From assembly GCF_003957295.1 (NCBI RefSeq), contig NZ_RQPJ01000003.1, positions 1 through 64,000 on the forward strand: 64,000 nucleotides of DNA. Direction: 5' to 3'. Position 1 is the stretch's first letter; the number at the start of each line of letters is the position of its first letter. This DNA comes from Arenibacter aquaticus (lineage in GTDB: Bacteria > Bacteroidota > Bacteroidia > Flavobacteriales > Flavobacteriaceae). The notes beneath the pieces were generated by a model. That model was not told the origin of the DNA, made no database searches, and saw nothing but the letters and a program-made list of their open reading frames with translations. The position numbers and the translations under genes were made by a program. This document shows positions 22,665 through 32,546 of the stretch, in pieces.

Positions 22665-22931
22665 TCTTTGGATTGTGGTATACCACTTTACTTAAGCTAC
22701 TTCTAATGTAATTAGTGGTAGCCAAAGATACCAACAGGGGCCATATTGATATTCCCTATAGGGCAACATTTCTTAACCAAAATTTGCATCTTATGGCAAC
22801 ATAATTGTTTAAAACTGGAAAGCATAATCACTAATTTTAAGAGTGCTTTACAGAAACGCAATTAGTTATTGACCGGTCTTCCTGAGAAATTCATTCTGAT
22901 AAAGTTTTATTAACTATTAAAACCTTATATC

Positions 22932-23468
22932 ATGAAAACAATTAATATTTATTTTATTGTAGCGTCCCTGTCTTTATTCTTTTGGTTTTGCGAAAAGTAT
23001 GTAAAAGTGAAAGGTCCAATTCCTTTCCGATTTGAGTTTTCTACTTTTGGAGGCCCTGTAGATGGGGATATGAGTTGTGGTGAACCACCAATATTTATGG
23101 TTAGGCAAGAAGGAATTGGGGAAAAGAACTTAATTTTAGGTGAATTCACCTTTGTAGGACAGTTTTGCAATAATGTGGAAACAGGTGAGTATGGATCGCA
23201 TGAATACTTTGCCGAAGAGGGGCTCTCTGCCGCTTTTGGTTACTTCATGGCCGAAAACGGAGACCGATTGAACATCAGCCCTATAAAAGGACAAATACTG
23301 CCCTCCACTAGGGAAGGTTATGATTTAATGTTTCAAGACCCTATTAAATTTGATGGAGGGACAGGTCGTTTTGAAGGTGCTACAGGCTCTGGAATGACGG
23401 ACAGTTATGTTAGGCTGCAAGAAGGAAGAACAGATCATGTATGGACGGGCTCAATTATCTTAAAATAA
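22932..23468 (+). CDS. Hypothetical exported protein
   Basis: 178 residues. A hydrophobic N-terminus (MKTINIYFIVASLSLFFWFC) resembles a signal peptide, though Cys 20 lacks a good lipobox. The mature part is beta-rich with Cys pairs (DMSCGEPP and FVGQFCNN) and ends with a glycine-rich GGTGRFEGATGSG turn followed by a Trp-x-Gly strand. That pattern is seen in small eight-stranded barrels of the allene-oxide-cyclase-like or dirigent-like type, but the assignment is weak. It stands alone, 267 bp after the AraC-TPR regulator and in the same direction, so it could be a target of it; this is only positional. Confidence 0.6.
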   Translation: MKTINIYFIVASLSLFFWFCEKYVKVKGPIPFRFEFSTFGGPVDGDMSCGEPPIFMVRQEGIGEKNLILGEFTFVGQFCNNVETGEYGSHEYFAEEGLSAAFGYFMAENGDRLNISPIKGQILPSTREGYDLMFQDPIKFDGGTGRFEGATGSGMTDSYVRLQEGRTDHVWTGSIILK

Positions 23469-23741
23469 TTTTACAGTTTCCCAACCAATTGCTAATAAAA
23501 ACATATACGAAAGGTCTTCGTATTTATAATGGGCTAAATTGAAAATTACACGATAGCAAAAATATTCAGATTTAGCTTTGAACCAAAAAATGTAAAACCG
23601 GTCCGTATCATAAAGGCTCTTGTCCAAATCTGTAATAGAGGGGCTTTTGGACCCGTAATAAACTTTAGCTTTATGCCCAGACCATTATCAAAAGTTAAGC
23701 GGCTGGGATGGGAAACACTTTAATAAATAACTCAAGACCAC

Positions 23742-24541
23742 ATGAATCAATTTTTTAAACAATGGAGGGAAGCCGCATATACCAGTCTAGGATTTATCTG
23801 GATGGTGTTGTGGGCTTTCTTTCGATGTTATATAACTAGTTCATCTATCCAAATATTCATTACTGAAAAACGAATGCAAGAACCAATAAGCAACAAAGGT
23901 GGAAAAAGTGTTCTACTGGGGACTTTCTTATGATTTATAAGTAGCTCCTGTAGTTTTTCAGCGTTAGATCTCTATTTCAAAAAGGAGTCAGTTTTGTATC
24001 ATCTATTGCCTTTATTTTTAGATTCGACCAACCTTGTAATTGTACTAGGAATCATTATATCCATCTTTCTAGGCTGGCAGTTTATGATTGGAGAATATGT
24101 AGGAGGAATATTGCCATCCTGTTCAGTTGGTTACTTATCCGTATCCTTAATCCATAAAGTCTTATAAAAAATATACGAGACAGAGTGAATGAATCCATAC
24201 ATGAGGATCAATATCCTGACCAATAACCTATTAATAAAAAATTAAAATCTTCTTAAAACAGGGCCAAGGGTGGAAAACATTATGCCATGGAGTGGAAAAT
24301 GGTAAGGAAAGACGTCACAATAGGATTCACCATAGAAAGAATTGTTGTGGCTTTTGTACCAGACACATTCCTAGGTATCGCCTTTTTTGGAGATGCCGAT
24401 ATTGCTATAAGCCATGCGCTATTAATAATAGGATCATTGCAATTACTGGCTATCTTGATCCCAAAACAATTTTTAAACCAACAAACTAAATTAAAATTAA
24501 TAAACCCGCTATTTGGCACTATCCCGTATATTTTGCGGCTT
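23742..24541 (+). pseudogene. Decayed membrane permease (YraQ/DUF318 type)
   Basis: Fragments in three frames fit one multi-span permease: FFKQWREAAYTSLGFIWMVL and SSSIQIFITEKRMQEPIS at 23750-23895, then in another frame STNLVIVLGIIISIFLGWQF and GEYVGGILPSC at about 24025-24120, and finally MEWKMVRKDVTIGFTIERIV with PDTFLGIAFFGDADIAI from 24287 onward. The order matches the DUF318/YraQ permease family, some members of which export arsenicals or other toxic ions. Frameshifts and stops at about 23933 and 24166 make it non-functional. Confidence 0.65.
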
Positions 24542-24585
24542 TAAAATAACAGGGGTTGGACTTTTATCTAAATTCTGACCCTCTT

Positions 24586-24794
24586 TCATACCCGCCTGAC
24601 CGTTTGGGACAGGATCGTTGAGAACTGATTTAGGATTATTGACCAGTTCCTTAATCGGATAAACCACTTTATGGCCGCTTCCCTAACCGCCAAATATACG
24701 GATCTCATTACTACATCCACCGTGGTGAAGGATAGGTTGTACTTGGTATACTTTCCAATCTTCCCGTTCGGGTTCTCGTTAAGGTTATCCTCCT
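24586..24794 (-). pseudogene. C-terminal remnant of an IS256-type transposase
   Basis: The minus strand reads NENPNGKIGKYTKYNLSFTT then VMRSVYLAVREAAIKWFIRL, RNWSIILNQFSTIL, and stops at 24586. The pattern (basic GKYTK, then a Val-Tyr-Leu-Ala helix, Lys-Trp and RNWxxxLNQF) is the C-terminus of IS256-family transposases. Nothing upstream continues it and the catalytic DDE part is gone. Confidence 0.55.
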
Positions 24795-25003
24795 ACCATT
24801 GATAATGGCCGTGAAAGAATTTTTGACTAACTTATGCAATCGTCACACCGGTTGGGAATGATCAGTCCAGGGCACTATGTATTTTTAGGAGATATTATTA
24901 CAAAGGTACAATCATTATGATCCTTGTGGACATATTGGGAAAATAGGGTCATGATGAAAATTAAGACGGACATTATAGCTTAAATCAATGTGAAGCAAAA
25001 CAA

Positions 25004-27259
25004 ATGAATTTCCAGAAACACTTTACGAAAATCCTGATAAAGGCCATTTATTGGATGCCTATATACCTTATAACTGTTCTAGGATTTGGTCAGGACATGG
25101 ATAATGAAAATGATGTAAAGGAAATAATTGGTTATTCACTTAATGGTATTGAACTACGTATGGACGGAATTGTGGATGAAGAGTTTTGGACTACTATTCC
25201 GGGCAATGGCGATTTCTTAATGCAAGAACCAAAAGAAGGCGCTAAACCAACAGAGCAAACTGAAGTACGAATTGCCTTCGATAGCCATAATATTTATATC
25301 GCAGTTGTTTGTTATGATAGTAGTCCGTCAGATATAAAGACTTTTCAAAAGAAGAGGGACGCATCCTTAGAGACAGATGATCGTTTTAGATGGATTTTTG
25401 ATACGTTTATGGACAAGCGAAGTGCCTATTTTTTTGAAATAAATCCCTTGGGATTACGGGGAGATGGTCTCATTTCTTCAGGTCAGGGTCAAACGTTGAA
25501 CAAAGACTGGGATGGTATTTGGAACGCATGGACCTATACAGGTGATTTTGGTTGGTCTGCCGAAATCAAAATCCCCTTTCGCAGCATAAACTTTGATCCT
25601 AAAAGCGATGTTTGGGGAATTAATTTTCAAAGGACCGTACGTCGTAAAAACGAGGAACAATTATGGACAGGACACCGCCGTAATCAGGGATTGTTACGAC
25701 CGCAGAATGCCGGTATTCTTAAAAGGCTTGTTGGTCTATCGCAGGGATTAGGGTTAGAAATTATCCCTTATGGTATTACCCAATACAGCAAGGAATATGA
25801 TGAGGAGAGGGCTGAATCCATCAGTACTTCTTCTGCGGATCTTGGGTTTGATATTAATTACAACATTACATCACAATTGAAAGCTTCTATTACCTACAAT
25901 ACGGATTTTGCCCAGACCGAGGTAGACAGTCGACAAATAAATCTTACTCGTTTTCCTTTACGTTTCCCTGAGAAAAGAGATTTTTTTCTAGAGGGATCCT
26001 CCATTTGGCAATTTGCACCATCGAGTAATGTAGACCCTTATTTTAGTCGCAGAATTGGACTGGTGAACGGGATACCAATTCCAATTAAGTATGGAGGTAG
26101 GCTTATAGGAAATATAGGCAAGAGCAACATTGCACTATTACACGTCCGTACAGAAAGGGAAGGAGAGCTGAATCCAGAAAATTTTTCTGTTGCCAGATAT
26201 AGAAGAAATTTCTGGAAGGAGAGTTCCATCGGCCTAATATATTCCCATAGAAGCACCCAAGACGATATATTATTTGGTAACCCTATTCAAGATAGAAAAA
26301 CTTGGGGTACCGATCTAAATATAAGTACTTCAGAATTTCTTGGAGATAATACACTGCAATTCTCAGCCTTTTTTGTTGCGCACAACCCCGCTTCACCCTT
26401 AGATAATGCTACCTCTTTGTCCGATAGATCAGTCCGGGGATTGCGCTTTAATTTTCCCAATCAACCCTGGTCAGCTTGGGTTTCGTACAGGGAATTTGGA
26501 GATGAGTATGATCCAGCGATCGGGTTTAACCAACGTAATGGTTTTAAAAGGCTACAACCGGCAATTTACTATGCTCCTCTATTTGAAAAGAGCCACTTTA
26601 TACGAGAAATAGAATGGGGTATTTACTATGAGTATCTCACTTCATTGGACAATAAACTTCTTACCGAAAATCTTCGGTTTAATTTGGGAACGATCCGATT
26701 TGAATCTGGTGATAATTTAGGTATTCAAATCGCTCGGGGCTTTGAATTTCTTAATGAAGACTTTGATATACTTGGTGACAATGCTGTTATCGTTGCTCCT
26801 GGGAAATATGTAAATTGGCGATACGAATTGCAGGCATCTTCTGCATCCTTTCGTAAGGTTTCTGGATCAATTGATTATGAAGCCGGAGGATTTTGGACAG
26901 GAAATATAAAAAGGCTTCTTTTGGGGCTAACTATTCGCCCAACACCTGGTATTAATCTTAGCAGTGGGTACACATATGCCCATGTAACTGCTGAAAACAG
27001 TGGATTTAGGACTAATTTATTCCAAATAGATCTTGGCCTTGATTTTACACCAAATATTTCACTTTCGTCTAACATTCAATTTGATGATATAAGTGATATT
27101 CTGGGGACCAACACCCGTTTTAGATGGATAATTACCCCTGGTACCGACATTTTTTTTGTGTATAACCACAATTGGCTAAACGACCCTACATTGAATAGAA
27201 GACTTTTTACAAGACAACAGAGTGCGGCGATGAAAGCGGTTTATACCTATCGTTTTTAG
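25004..27259 (+). CDS. DUF5916/CBM9-like outer-membrane-associated protein
   Basis: 751 residues. A signal-like N-terminus ends near residue 30 (YLITVLGFGQ). Residues 50-235 form a CBM9-like beta-sandwich (MDGIVDEEFW, TEVRIAFDSHNIYIAVVCYD, WDGIWNAWT, GWSAEIKIPFRSINF). The rest is the long DUF5916 beta-strand region with alternating hydrophobicity and a terminal Phe (TYRF), typical of an outer-membrane barrel. Proteins of this family are frequent in marine Bacteroidota; their function is not established. The gene has its own upstream region with an IS256 relic and no operon partner. Confidence 0.78.
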   Translation: MNFQKHFTKILIKAIYWMPIYLITVLGFGQDMDNENDVKEIIGYSLNGIELRMDGIVDEEFWTTIPGNGDFLMQEPKEGAKPTEQTEVRIAFDSHNIYIAVVCYDSSPSDIKTFQKKRDASLETDDRFRWIFDTFMDKRSAYFFEINPLGLRGDGLISSGQGQTLNKDWDGIWNAWTYTGDFGWSAEIKIPFRSINFDPKSDVWGINFQRTVRRKNEEQLWTGHRRNQGLLRPQNAGILKRLVGLSQGLGLEIIPYGITQYSKEYDEERAESISTSSADLGFDINYNITSQLKASITYNTDFAQTEVDSRQINLTRFPLRFPEKRDFFLEGSSIWQFAPSSNVDPYFSRRIGLVNGIPIPIKYGGRLIGNIGKSNIALLHVRTEREGELNPENFSVARYRRNFWKESSIGLIYSHRSTQDDILFGNPIQDRKTWGTDLNISTSEFLGDNTLQFSAFFVAHNPASPLDNATSLSDRSVRGLRFNFPNQPWSAWVSYREFGDEYDPAIGFNQRNGFKRLQPAIYYAPLFEKSHFIREIEWGIYYEYLTSLDNKLLTENLRFNLGTIRFESGDNLGIQIARGFEFLNEDFDILGDNAVIVAPGKYVNWRYELQASSASFRKVSGSIDYEAGGFWTGNIKRLLLGLTIRPTPGINLSSGYTYAHVTAENSGFRTNLFQIDLGLDFTPNISLSSNIQFDDISDILGTNTRFRWIITPGTDIFFVYNHNWLNDPTLNRRLFTRQQSAAMKAVYTYRF

Positions 27260-27426
27260 GTGGTAATAGTTTTAAAGACTATTGAGAATCAAATAAGCAT
27301 GGCTTGCACTACTCATAGGGAAAAGCTGGGAGAATAATACGAAATGTTATAGTCTGTTATTTTTGGTTCAGAAACTAAAAGAAGCGTTAAGCGACATTCG
27401 CTTGCAATTGCTTTGTTGTACCCTCT

Positions 27427-27508
27427 TAATTTCCGTGTACTTTCCGCGACCTATTGCATCTCATTTCGTATTAAACCAATAGTCAAAGGGTTTTCAAATT
27501 TGTGTATC
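27427..27508 (+). repeat. Dispersed repeat, copy 3 (full)
   Basis: AATTTCCGTGTACTTTCCG and GACCTATTG followed by the AACC...AGGGTT dyad and TGTGTATC. Nearly identical over about 80 nt to 16467-16552 in the same orientation, 11 kb away. The 170 bp on its left after the DUF5916 stop hold nothing recognised. Confidence 0.55.
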
Positions 27509-27610
27509 GGAAATGGAGCCAAGGGCTTGGGTTGTACCGTTACATTTTATTGACCAACTCATAAGACTGAGGATGATTTAATGTAATGAAACAAAATTAA
27601 TACCGATAAG

Positions 27611-27850
27611 CGGCCAAATGGTTTGGGAGACTTATAAAAAATGAGTTCCAACCAAGGGAGTGCAGGAGTGGATGCGGTAAATTTAAGATGTACGAACCCA
27701 CAAAAGTCTTTCGATTGCTAAGTGCGCGGTTGGTTTGGTGGGCAAAGAAAAAGTATAAGCGCTACAAAACCAGCATGGAAAAACCTATAGATGGTTGGCA
27801 ACAGTAAGGAGGCAATTTCCGACTTTGTTTTACCATTGGCGATTTTCTAA
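27611..27850 (+). pseudogene. Internally deleted group II intron reverse transcriptase
   Basis: Two ends of an intron-encoded reverse transcriptase are joined. Near 27615-27640 one frame reads QMVWETYKK, and after a one-base shift MSSNQGSAGVDAVN, which is the RT-0 region (consensus VWEAYKKVKxNxGxxGVD). Shortly after, from about 27711, comes FRLLSARLVWWAKKKYKRYK then a stop, resembling the C-terminal maturase end (LVxWxxxKYKRxR). The seven-motif catalytic core between them is deleted. Inactive relic; plus orientation, unlike the intron at 2688. Confidence 0.5.
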
Positions 27851-28087
27851 AATAAATGTAATAGCTTAGATCATAGCTTGTCGCGCTGAAACTTGTAGGT
27901 ACTGTTACCTACCTGTTTTGCCGACTTTTTACATATCTTCAAGGTCCAAAATTATAGTTCAACAAAAACTCGCCCAATTTACTTAAACTTCAATAGTAGT
28001 TGCTATTTTTATTAAAACGGGGTTGCTGCACACACTACTGTTGTACCCAATAAATATATCCCGCCTAATATTTTCGTATCTTGTAGT
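27851..28087. other. Spacer before TPR lipoprotein gene
   Basis: No gene recognised. It must contain the promoter of the TPR lipoprotein/SCO1 pair; a TATTTTTATTAAAACGG stretch near 28000 is AT-rich but no clear consensus can be named. Confidence 0.3.
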
Positions 28088-29767
28088 ATGAAACCTTCAA
28101 TAAATTATTTACTATCTCTATCCTCACTTCTATTAATTTTTATATTCTCTTGTAAAAATCACAAACCTACTCCAGACTTAAGCTCTCTTGATCTATTGAG
28201 AGGTGAACTACTTTTATGTGGAGATGGACAATTTGGTGATGTGAGTTTTTCTGAATCCTGTAGTTATGAAACAAGAGAAACCTTTAACCTTGCAATTTCC
28301 CTTCTTCATTCTTTCGAATATATTGAGGCAGAAAAAGCATTTGTCCAGGTTATTGATAAAGATCCGGAATGTGCTATGGGATATTGGGGTGTAGCAATGA
28401 GTATTTATCACGGATTATGGGCCCCACCAGAGCAATCGGTTTTGGAGAAAGGAGTAAAACTCTTGGCCGTTGCAGAAAAACTGCCAAAATCGGAAAAAGC
28501 AGAACAATATTTAGAGGCCATCGGGGCTTTTTACAGGGATTGGGAAACGGTAGACAACCAAACCAGGAAGGAACGCTACGCTCAGAAAATGGAAGAATTA
28601 TACAAGGAGAACGAAGGTGATACCGAAATTGCCGTTTTTTATGCTTTAGCTCTTAGGGCTTCAGCACTACCAACAGATAAAACCTATAGCGTTCAAAAGG
28701 AAGCAGGCAAGATATTGGAGAGACTGTTTGTTAAAGAACCCAACCATCCAGGAATAGCTCATTATATCATTCATTCATACGATTATCCCGAATTAGCAGA
28801 ATTAGGACTGAGCACTGCCCGACGCTACGCAGAAATTGCTCCAAACTCGGCACATGCACAACATATGCCATCGCACATTTTTACTCGCTTAGGCCTGTGG
28901 GAGGAGTCAATCAAAACCAATATTAATTCCGCTTCCTCTGCCGTTTGTTATGCCGAAAGCATTGAACCAGGAGCTCATTGGGATGAAGAAGTACATGCTA
29001 TGGGATATTTAGTCTATGCTTATTTGCAAACTGGCAACAACACAATGGCAAAAGAACAATACAATTATCTTAAATCATTTAAAAAAGTATTTCCGCTAAA
29101 TTTTAAAATTGCCTATACCGCAGCTGCCATTCCAGCCCGCATAGCCGTAGAAAACAAAAAGTGGGATGAAGCAGCAGTGATTGAGTTGCCACAACTTATG
29201 GATTTAGATTGGAAAAAATACCCTTGGCAGCGTTCCTTACTCAATTTTGCAAAAGCTTTGGGAAGCGTTCATATTAATAATTTAAACGCTGCCGAAGAAA
29301 ATCTAAAACTACTTCGTAATTCTGAAAAAGAACTTCTTACTATTAATGACGTTTATAAAGCGAACCAGGTAGCAATTCAGATTAAGTCAATTGAAGCCTG
29401 GATGCTTCTAAAAAAAGGGAAAAGCGAAGAAGCTATAGCACTAATGACAATTGCTTGTGAAATGGAAAGTATGACCTCCAAACATCCCGTAACGCCAGGT
29501 GAAATAGTACCGGCAGACGAACTTTTGGCTGATATGCTATTAGAAATGGACCGTCCCGGTGAAGCACTCAATTATTATGAATTAAATTTAGAGAGACGTC
29601 CCAACCGTTTTAATGGAATTTATGGCGCCGCAGTAGCCGCAAAACGATCTGGCGAAAAAGAAAAGGCTAAATTTTACTTTGAAACTCTTTTAAATCAAAC
29701 AAAATTTTCTAATAGCGACAGGCCAGAGCTAGCCGAAGCAAAATCCTTTCTGCTTCAAAATATCTGA
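28088..29767 (+). CDS. TPR lipoprotein
   Basis: 559 residues. The lipoprotein signal (SLLLIFIFSC, Cys 22) is followed by helical repeats: FNLAISLLHSFEYIEAEKAF near 62-82 and several more to the C-terminus (ADELLADMLLEMDRPGEALN, YGAAVAAKRSGEKEKAKFYF). Conserved histidines and cysteines in the middle (PNHPGIAHYIIHSYD, HAQHMPSHIF) recur in this family of Bacteroidota proteins, which often sit next to copper-related genes. The SCO1-like gene begins 2 bp after its stop, so the two form an operon. A role in metal or respiratory protein handling is inferred from that partner and the adjacent efflux cluster. Confidence 0.72.
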   Translation: MKPSINYLLSLSSLLLIFIFSCKNHKPTPDLSSLDLLRGELLLCGDGQFGDVSFSESCSYETRETFNLAISLLHSFEYIEAEKAFVQVIDKDPECAMGYWGVAMSIYHGLWAPPEQSVLEKGVKLLAVAEKLPKSEKAEQYLEAIGAFYRDWETVDNQTRKERYAQKMEELYKENEGDTEIAVFYALALRASALPTDKTYSVQKEAGKILERLFVKEPNHPGIAHYIIHSYDYPELAELGLSTARRYAEIAPNSAHAQHMPSHIFTRLGLWEESIKTNINSASSAVCYAESIEPGAHWDEEVHAMGYLVYAYLQTGNNTMAKEQYNYLKSFKKVFPLNFKIAYTAAAIPARIAVENKKWDEAAVIELPQLMDLDWKKYPWQRSLLNFAKALGSVHINNLNAAEENLKLLRNSEKELLTINDVYKANQVAIQIKSIEAWMLLKKGKSEEAIALMTIACEMESMTSKHPVTPGEIVPADELLADMLLEMDRPGEALNYYELNLERRPNRFNGIYGAAVAAKRSGEKEKAKFYFETLLNQTKFSNSDRPELAEAKSFLLQNI

Positions 29768-29769
29768 CT

Positions 29770-30417
29770 ATGAATAAAGCTACTTTTAAAAATGGTCCAA
29801 TCGTCCTGTTTTTTATATTGATCAACTCTTGTATAACCAAAGGAAAGCAAGAGTTGCCAGTTTACAATCCATCCGATTTCAATCCTGAATTGGTTGATTT
29901 GAATTTACAACAACAAAGCAAAAATCATAAAGTAGCCGACTTTACCCTTATAAACCAAAATGGAGATACAATTACACAGGAGAATTATAATCATAAAAAT
30001 TACGTTGTAGATTTCATCTTTACACGTTGCCCAAGCATTTGTCCGATCATGACCAATAATATGGCTGTACTTCAAAAAGAATTTCTAAAAAATGATCAAA
30101 TAATGTTTTTGTCATTGTCTGTCACCCCGCAAATTGATAGTATTCCAGTATTACGCCAATATGCCACAGATAATGGGGTAATAGACTCTAAATGGAATAT
30201 TACAACTGGTAATAAAAAGCATATTTATGAGTTAGCCCGAAAAAGTTATTTTGCGGTTGTAGAACAAGGTGATGGGGGTTTGCAAGATTTTATTCATACA
30301 CCAAATTTTGTTTTAGTTGATCAAAAAAAACAGATTCGTGGTGTTTACAACGGAACTGATTCCCTTGAAATAACGCGACTGATAAAAGACTTAAAGATAT
30401 TGACAAAGCAGAATTAG
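29770..30417 (+). CDS. SCO1/SenC-family copper chaperone-like lipoprotein
   Basis: 215 residues. Lipoprotein-type N-terminus (FFILINSC, Cys 21). The thioredoxin-fold domain carries the SCO copper-binding motif CPSIC (Cys 87 and Cys 91) in FIFTRCPSICPIM and the third ligand His 176 in DFIHTPNFVLVD. SCO proteins deliver copper to cytochrome oxidase CuA or act as thiol oxidoreductases. It is translationally linked to the TPR lipoprotein (2-bp gap) and lies beside the copper-type efflux cluster on the other strand. Confidence 0.85.
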   Translation: MNKATFKNGPIVLFFILINSCITKGKQELPVYNPSDFNPELVDLNLQQQSKNHKVADFTLINQNGDTITQENYNHKNYVVDFIFTRCPSICPIMTNNMAVLQKEFLKNDQIMFLSLSVTPQIDSIPVLRQYATDNGVIDSKWNITTGNKKHIYELARKSYFAVVEQGDGGLQDFIHTPNFVLVDQKKQIRGVYNGTDSLEITRLIKDLKILTKQN

Positions 30418-30539
30418 TTTAATTTGTTAATACTGGGTACAACTACCAAGTCTTCATGTAGTTGGTACAACCAAACATGAAGACCGTGTTGATTGAACCA
30501 GAACCGATTTCCCCTTACTAAGGGCTTGCCCTGAGGTTT

Positions 30540-31102
30540 ATTACCTTTTTATTAATTTAATTGAATTTTCATTTGCTGCATACCATAACCTAGACTATAA
30601 CCAATTGCATTTCCATGGGGTGTTGCCTATCATTCGCCAAGTGCCATTTACCAATAACAGCGATCGTGTAGTTTTCTTCTGAATTTAGATCAATGAATGT
30701 CTGCAGTGAAGTTTCAGTTGTTGACAACTCATCGCCCACTCTGGTCATATTGGTTCTAAAACCAAATTTACCCGTAATCATTGCAGCCCTAGAAGGCGTA
30801 CATGTTGGGTTAGACCAAACATTATTAAAGGTAAGACCCTAATTCATTAATTTATAAAGGTTGGGCATCGTAGGTTTTATACCGCCGATACTAAAATTTG
30901 GCGTGGCGTCCAAACCCATGTCATCCGCAATAATCAAGAGTATATTGGGACTGTCATTTGTGGAAACTGTGGTAGGGTTTTCTGGTAATTCCTCTATAGT
31001 CTCCTCCTCTTTATCTGCAATTATAATCTGTGCTTCATCTGTTGCATTACAGGCAAAGAAAAACACTATTAAAAGGAATAGTAGAACCTTATTAAGTTGC
31101 AT
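30540..31102 (-). pseudogene. Truncated sulfatase with premature TAG
   Basis: From 31102 the minus strand encodes a lipoprotein signal (VLLFLLIVFFFACNA) and the sulfatase N-terminus SPNILLIIADDMGLDATPNF. An in-frame TAG at 30841-30839 follows LMN; the same frame then continues GLTFNNVWSNPTCTPSRAAM with the formylglycine Cys of C-T-P-S-R intact, and TIAVIGKWHLANDRQHP. Near 30615 the frame shifts and the gene ends at about 30540, losing the C-terminal 250 or more residues. Both the nonsense codon and the truncation show decay. Confidence 0.75.
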
Positions 31103-31263
31103 TGGACTTAGGACTTTATGGCATTTTGACTGTCGTAGGCAGAAAGGGTTAATAAAAACCCATTCCCAATGCTGTATTTTATATTGCATTAGCCAATTAA
31201 TTTCTAATAACCCCTTAAAAATCAAAATAAAAGACTAGCCAAAAAAGTTCCTTAGTTTCCCCC

Positions 31264-32541
31264 TTAATGTCCTACGTGCCCATTAGTTTTAGTTCCGGTA
31301 TTTTTATTCATCATTGATTTTTTTCCTTGTAATTGTGCTGCGGCATCAACGGTAAAAGTACCGTTTGTCACTATCTCGTCCCCATCCGTTAAGCCAGCGT
31401 GAACAATGTAACCGCCATGGGCTATATTCCCCAATGCAATTTCCCGCATTTCAAATATAGGTTCATTGGGGTCTGTTTTCACATAGACCAAAGAACGTTC
31501 CCCAGTCCACATTACGGCACTTTCAGGCACAACTATCCTTCCCTCTTTGGAAGAAGACGGCAAGTCTACCAAGCCTGAGACGAACATACCTGGTTTGAGT
31601 TGGTCTTTTGGATTTTGCAAATCGGCCCTCACCTCTACTGTTCTACTTTTTGTATTTAGGATAGGATCTATAAAGGAAATTTTAGCGTTGAATTTTTTAT
31701 TAGGGTAGGCCTTACTATATATTATAATCTCCTGCCCTTTCTTTAACAAGGACAATTGATTCTCGTATGCGTCAAAAACAGCCCAAACCGTTCCTAGATC
31801 GGCTATTTTAAAAATAGGTGCCCCCTTCTTTACATAGTCCCCCGTTTTCACCATAATTTCTGAGACTGTTCCAGAAATATTGGAATAAATAGGGAAATTT
31901 TCCCTCACCCTACCGGACTCCTCAATCTGATTTATTTGCCTTTCGGATAGTTTCCACAATTTTAGTTTATTACGAACCGCTTCATATAAAGCAGGTTGGG
32001 ATTCTTTAAGGCTGCCAGCTGTAATTAGTTCTTGCTGGGCCGCGACAAGATCTGGCGAATATATGGTAGCCAACTGCTGTCCATATTCCACCTTTTCCCC
32101 CTTAAAATTCACATACAATTGTTCTATACGTCCATCAAAATAGGAGGCCTGAGTGGCAAGTGTTTTTTCATTCTGCTGAATAACCCCGGAAAGTTTTATA
32201 TTGGAATCTTCCGTATTGGCCGAACCTATTTTAGTTGTCCTTACATCGGCTAGTGCCAATGCATTTCTAGTCATTTTAAATTGATCCACGCTCAATCCGT
32301 CCTGATCTGTTTCTGTTGGAATCAAATCCATACCGCAAATAGGACAGTCTCCAGGTTCCTTTTGCATTATTTGGGGGTGCATGGAACATGTCCACATTCC
32401 GTCAGATACCATTTCCTCACTGTGGGTATGCCCTTGGTCCATGGTAGTGTCCCCGGGCATACCAAAAATTAGGTATCCCGCTATAACCCCCCCTAGGGCA
32501 GCAATAACGATATATAGAATATTTTTTTTCATGGGTTTCAA
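31264..32541 (-). CDS. cusB: CusB-like periplasmic adaptor of RND metal efflux
   Basis: 425 residues. One N-terminal membrane segment (about 8-27) and then a heavy-metal-binding domain with TCSMHPQI (51-58) and CPICGMDL (66-73), known to bind copper in CusB-type adaptors. A barrel-sandwich/lipoyl pattern follows (GRIEQLYVNFKGEKVEYGQQ and GTVSEIMVKTGDYVKKGAPI) with an alpha-hairpin between them and a beta-barrel. The adaptor bridges the inner-membrane pump and the outer-membrane channel. It is the last gene of the minus-strand cluster, 5 bp after the DUF305 gene. The metal (Cu or Ag) is inferred from the MHP/CxxCGM domain. Confidence 0.85.
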   Translation of the reverse strand: MKPMKKNILYIVIAALGGVIAGYLIFGMPGDTTMDQGHTHSEEMVSDGMWTCSMHPQIMQKEPGDCPICGMDLIPTETDQDGLSVDQFKMTRNALALADVRTTKIGSANTEDSNIKLSGVIQQNEKTLATQASYFDGRIEQLYVNFKGEKVEYGQQLATIYSPDLVAAQQELITAGSLKESQPALYEAVRNKLKLWKLSERQINQIEESGRVRENFPIYSNISGTVSEIMVKTGDYVKKGAPIFKIADLGTVWAVFDAYENQLSLLKKGQEIIIYSKAYPNKKFNAKISFIDPILNTKSRTVEVRADLQNPKDQLKPGMFVSGLVDLPSSSKEGRIVVPESAVMWTGERSLVYVKTDPNEPIFEMREIALGNIAHGGYIVHAGLTDGDEIVTNGTFTVDAAAQLQGKKSMMNKNTGTKTNGHVGH

Positions 32542-32546
32542 TTAAA

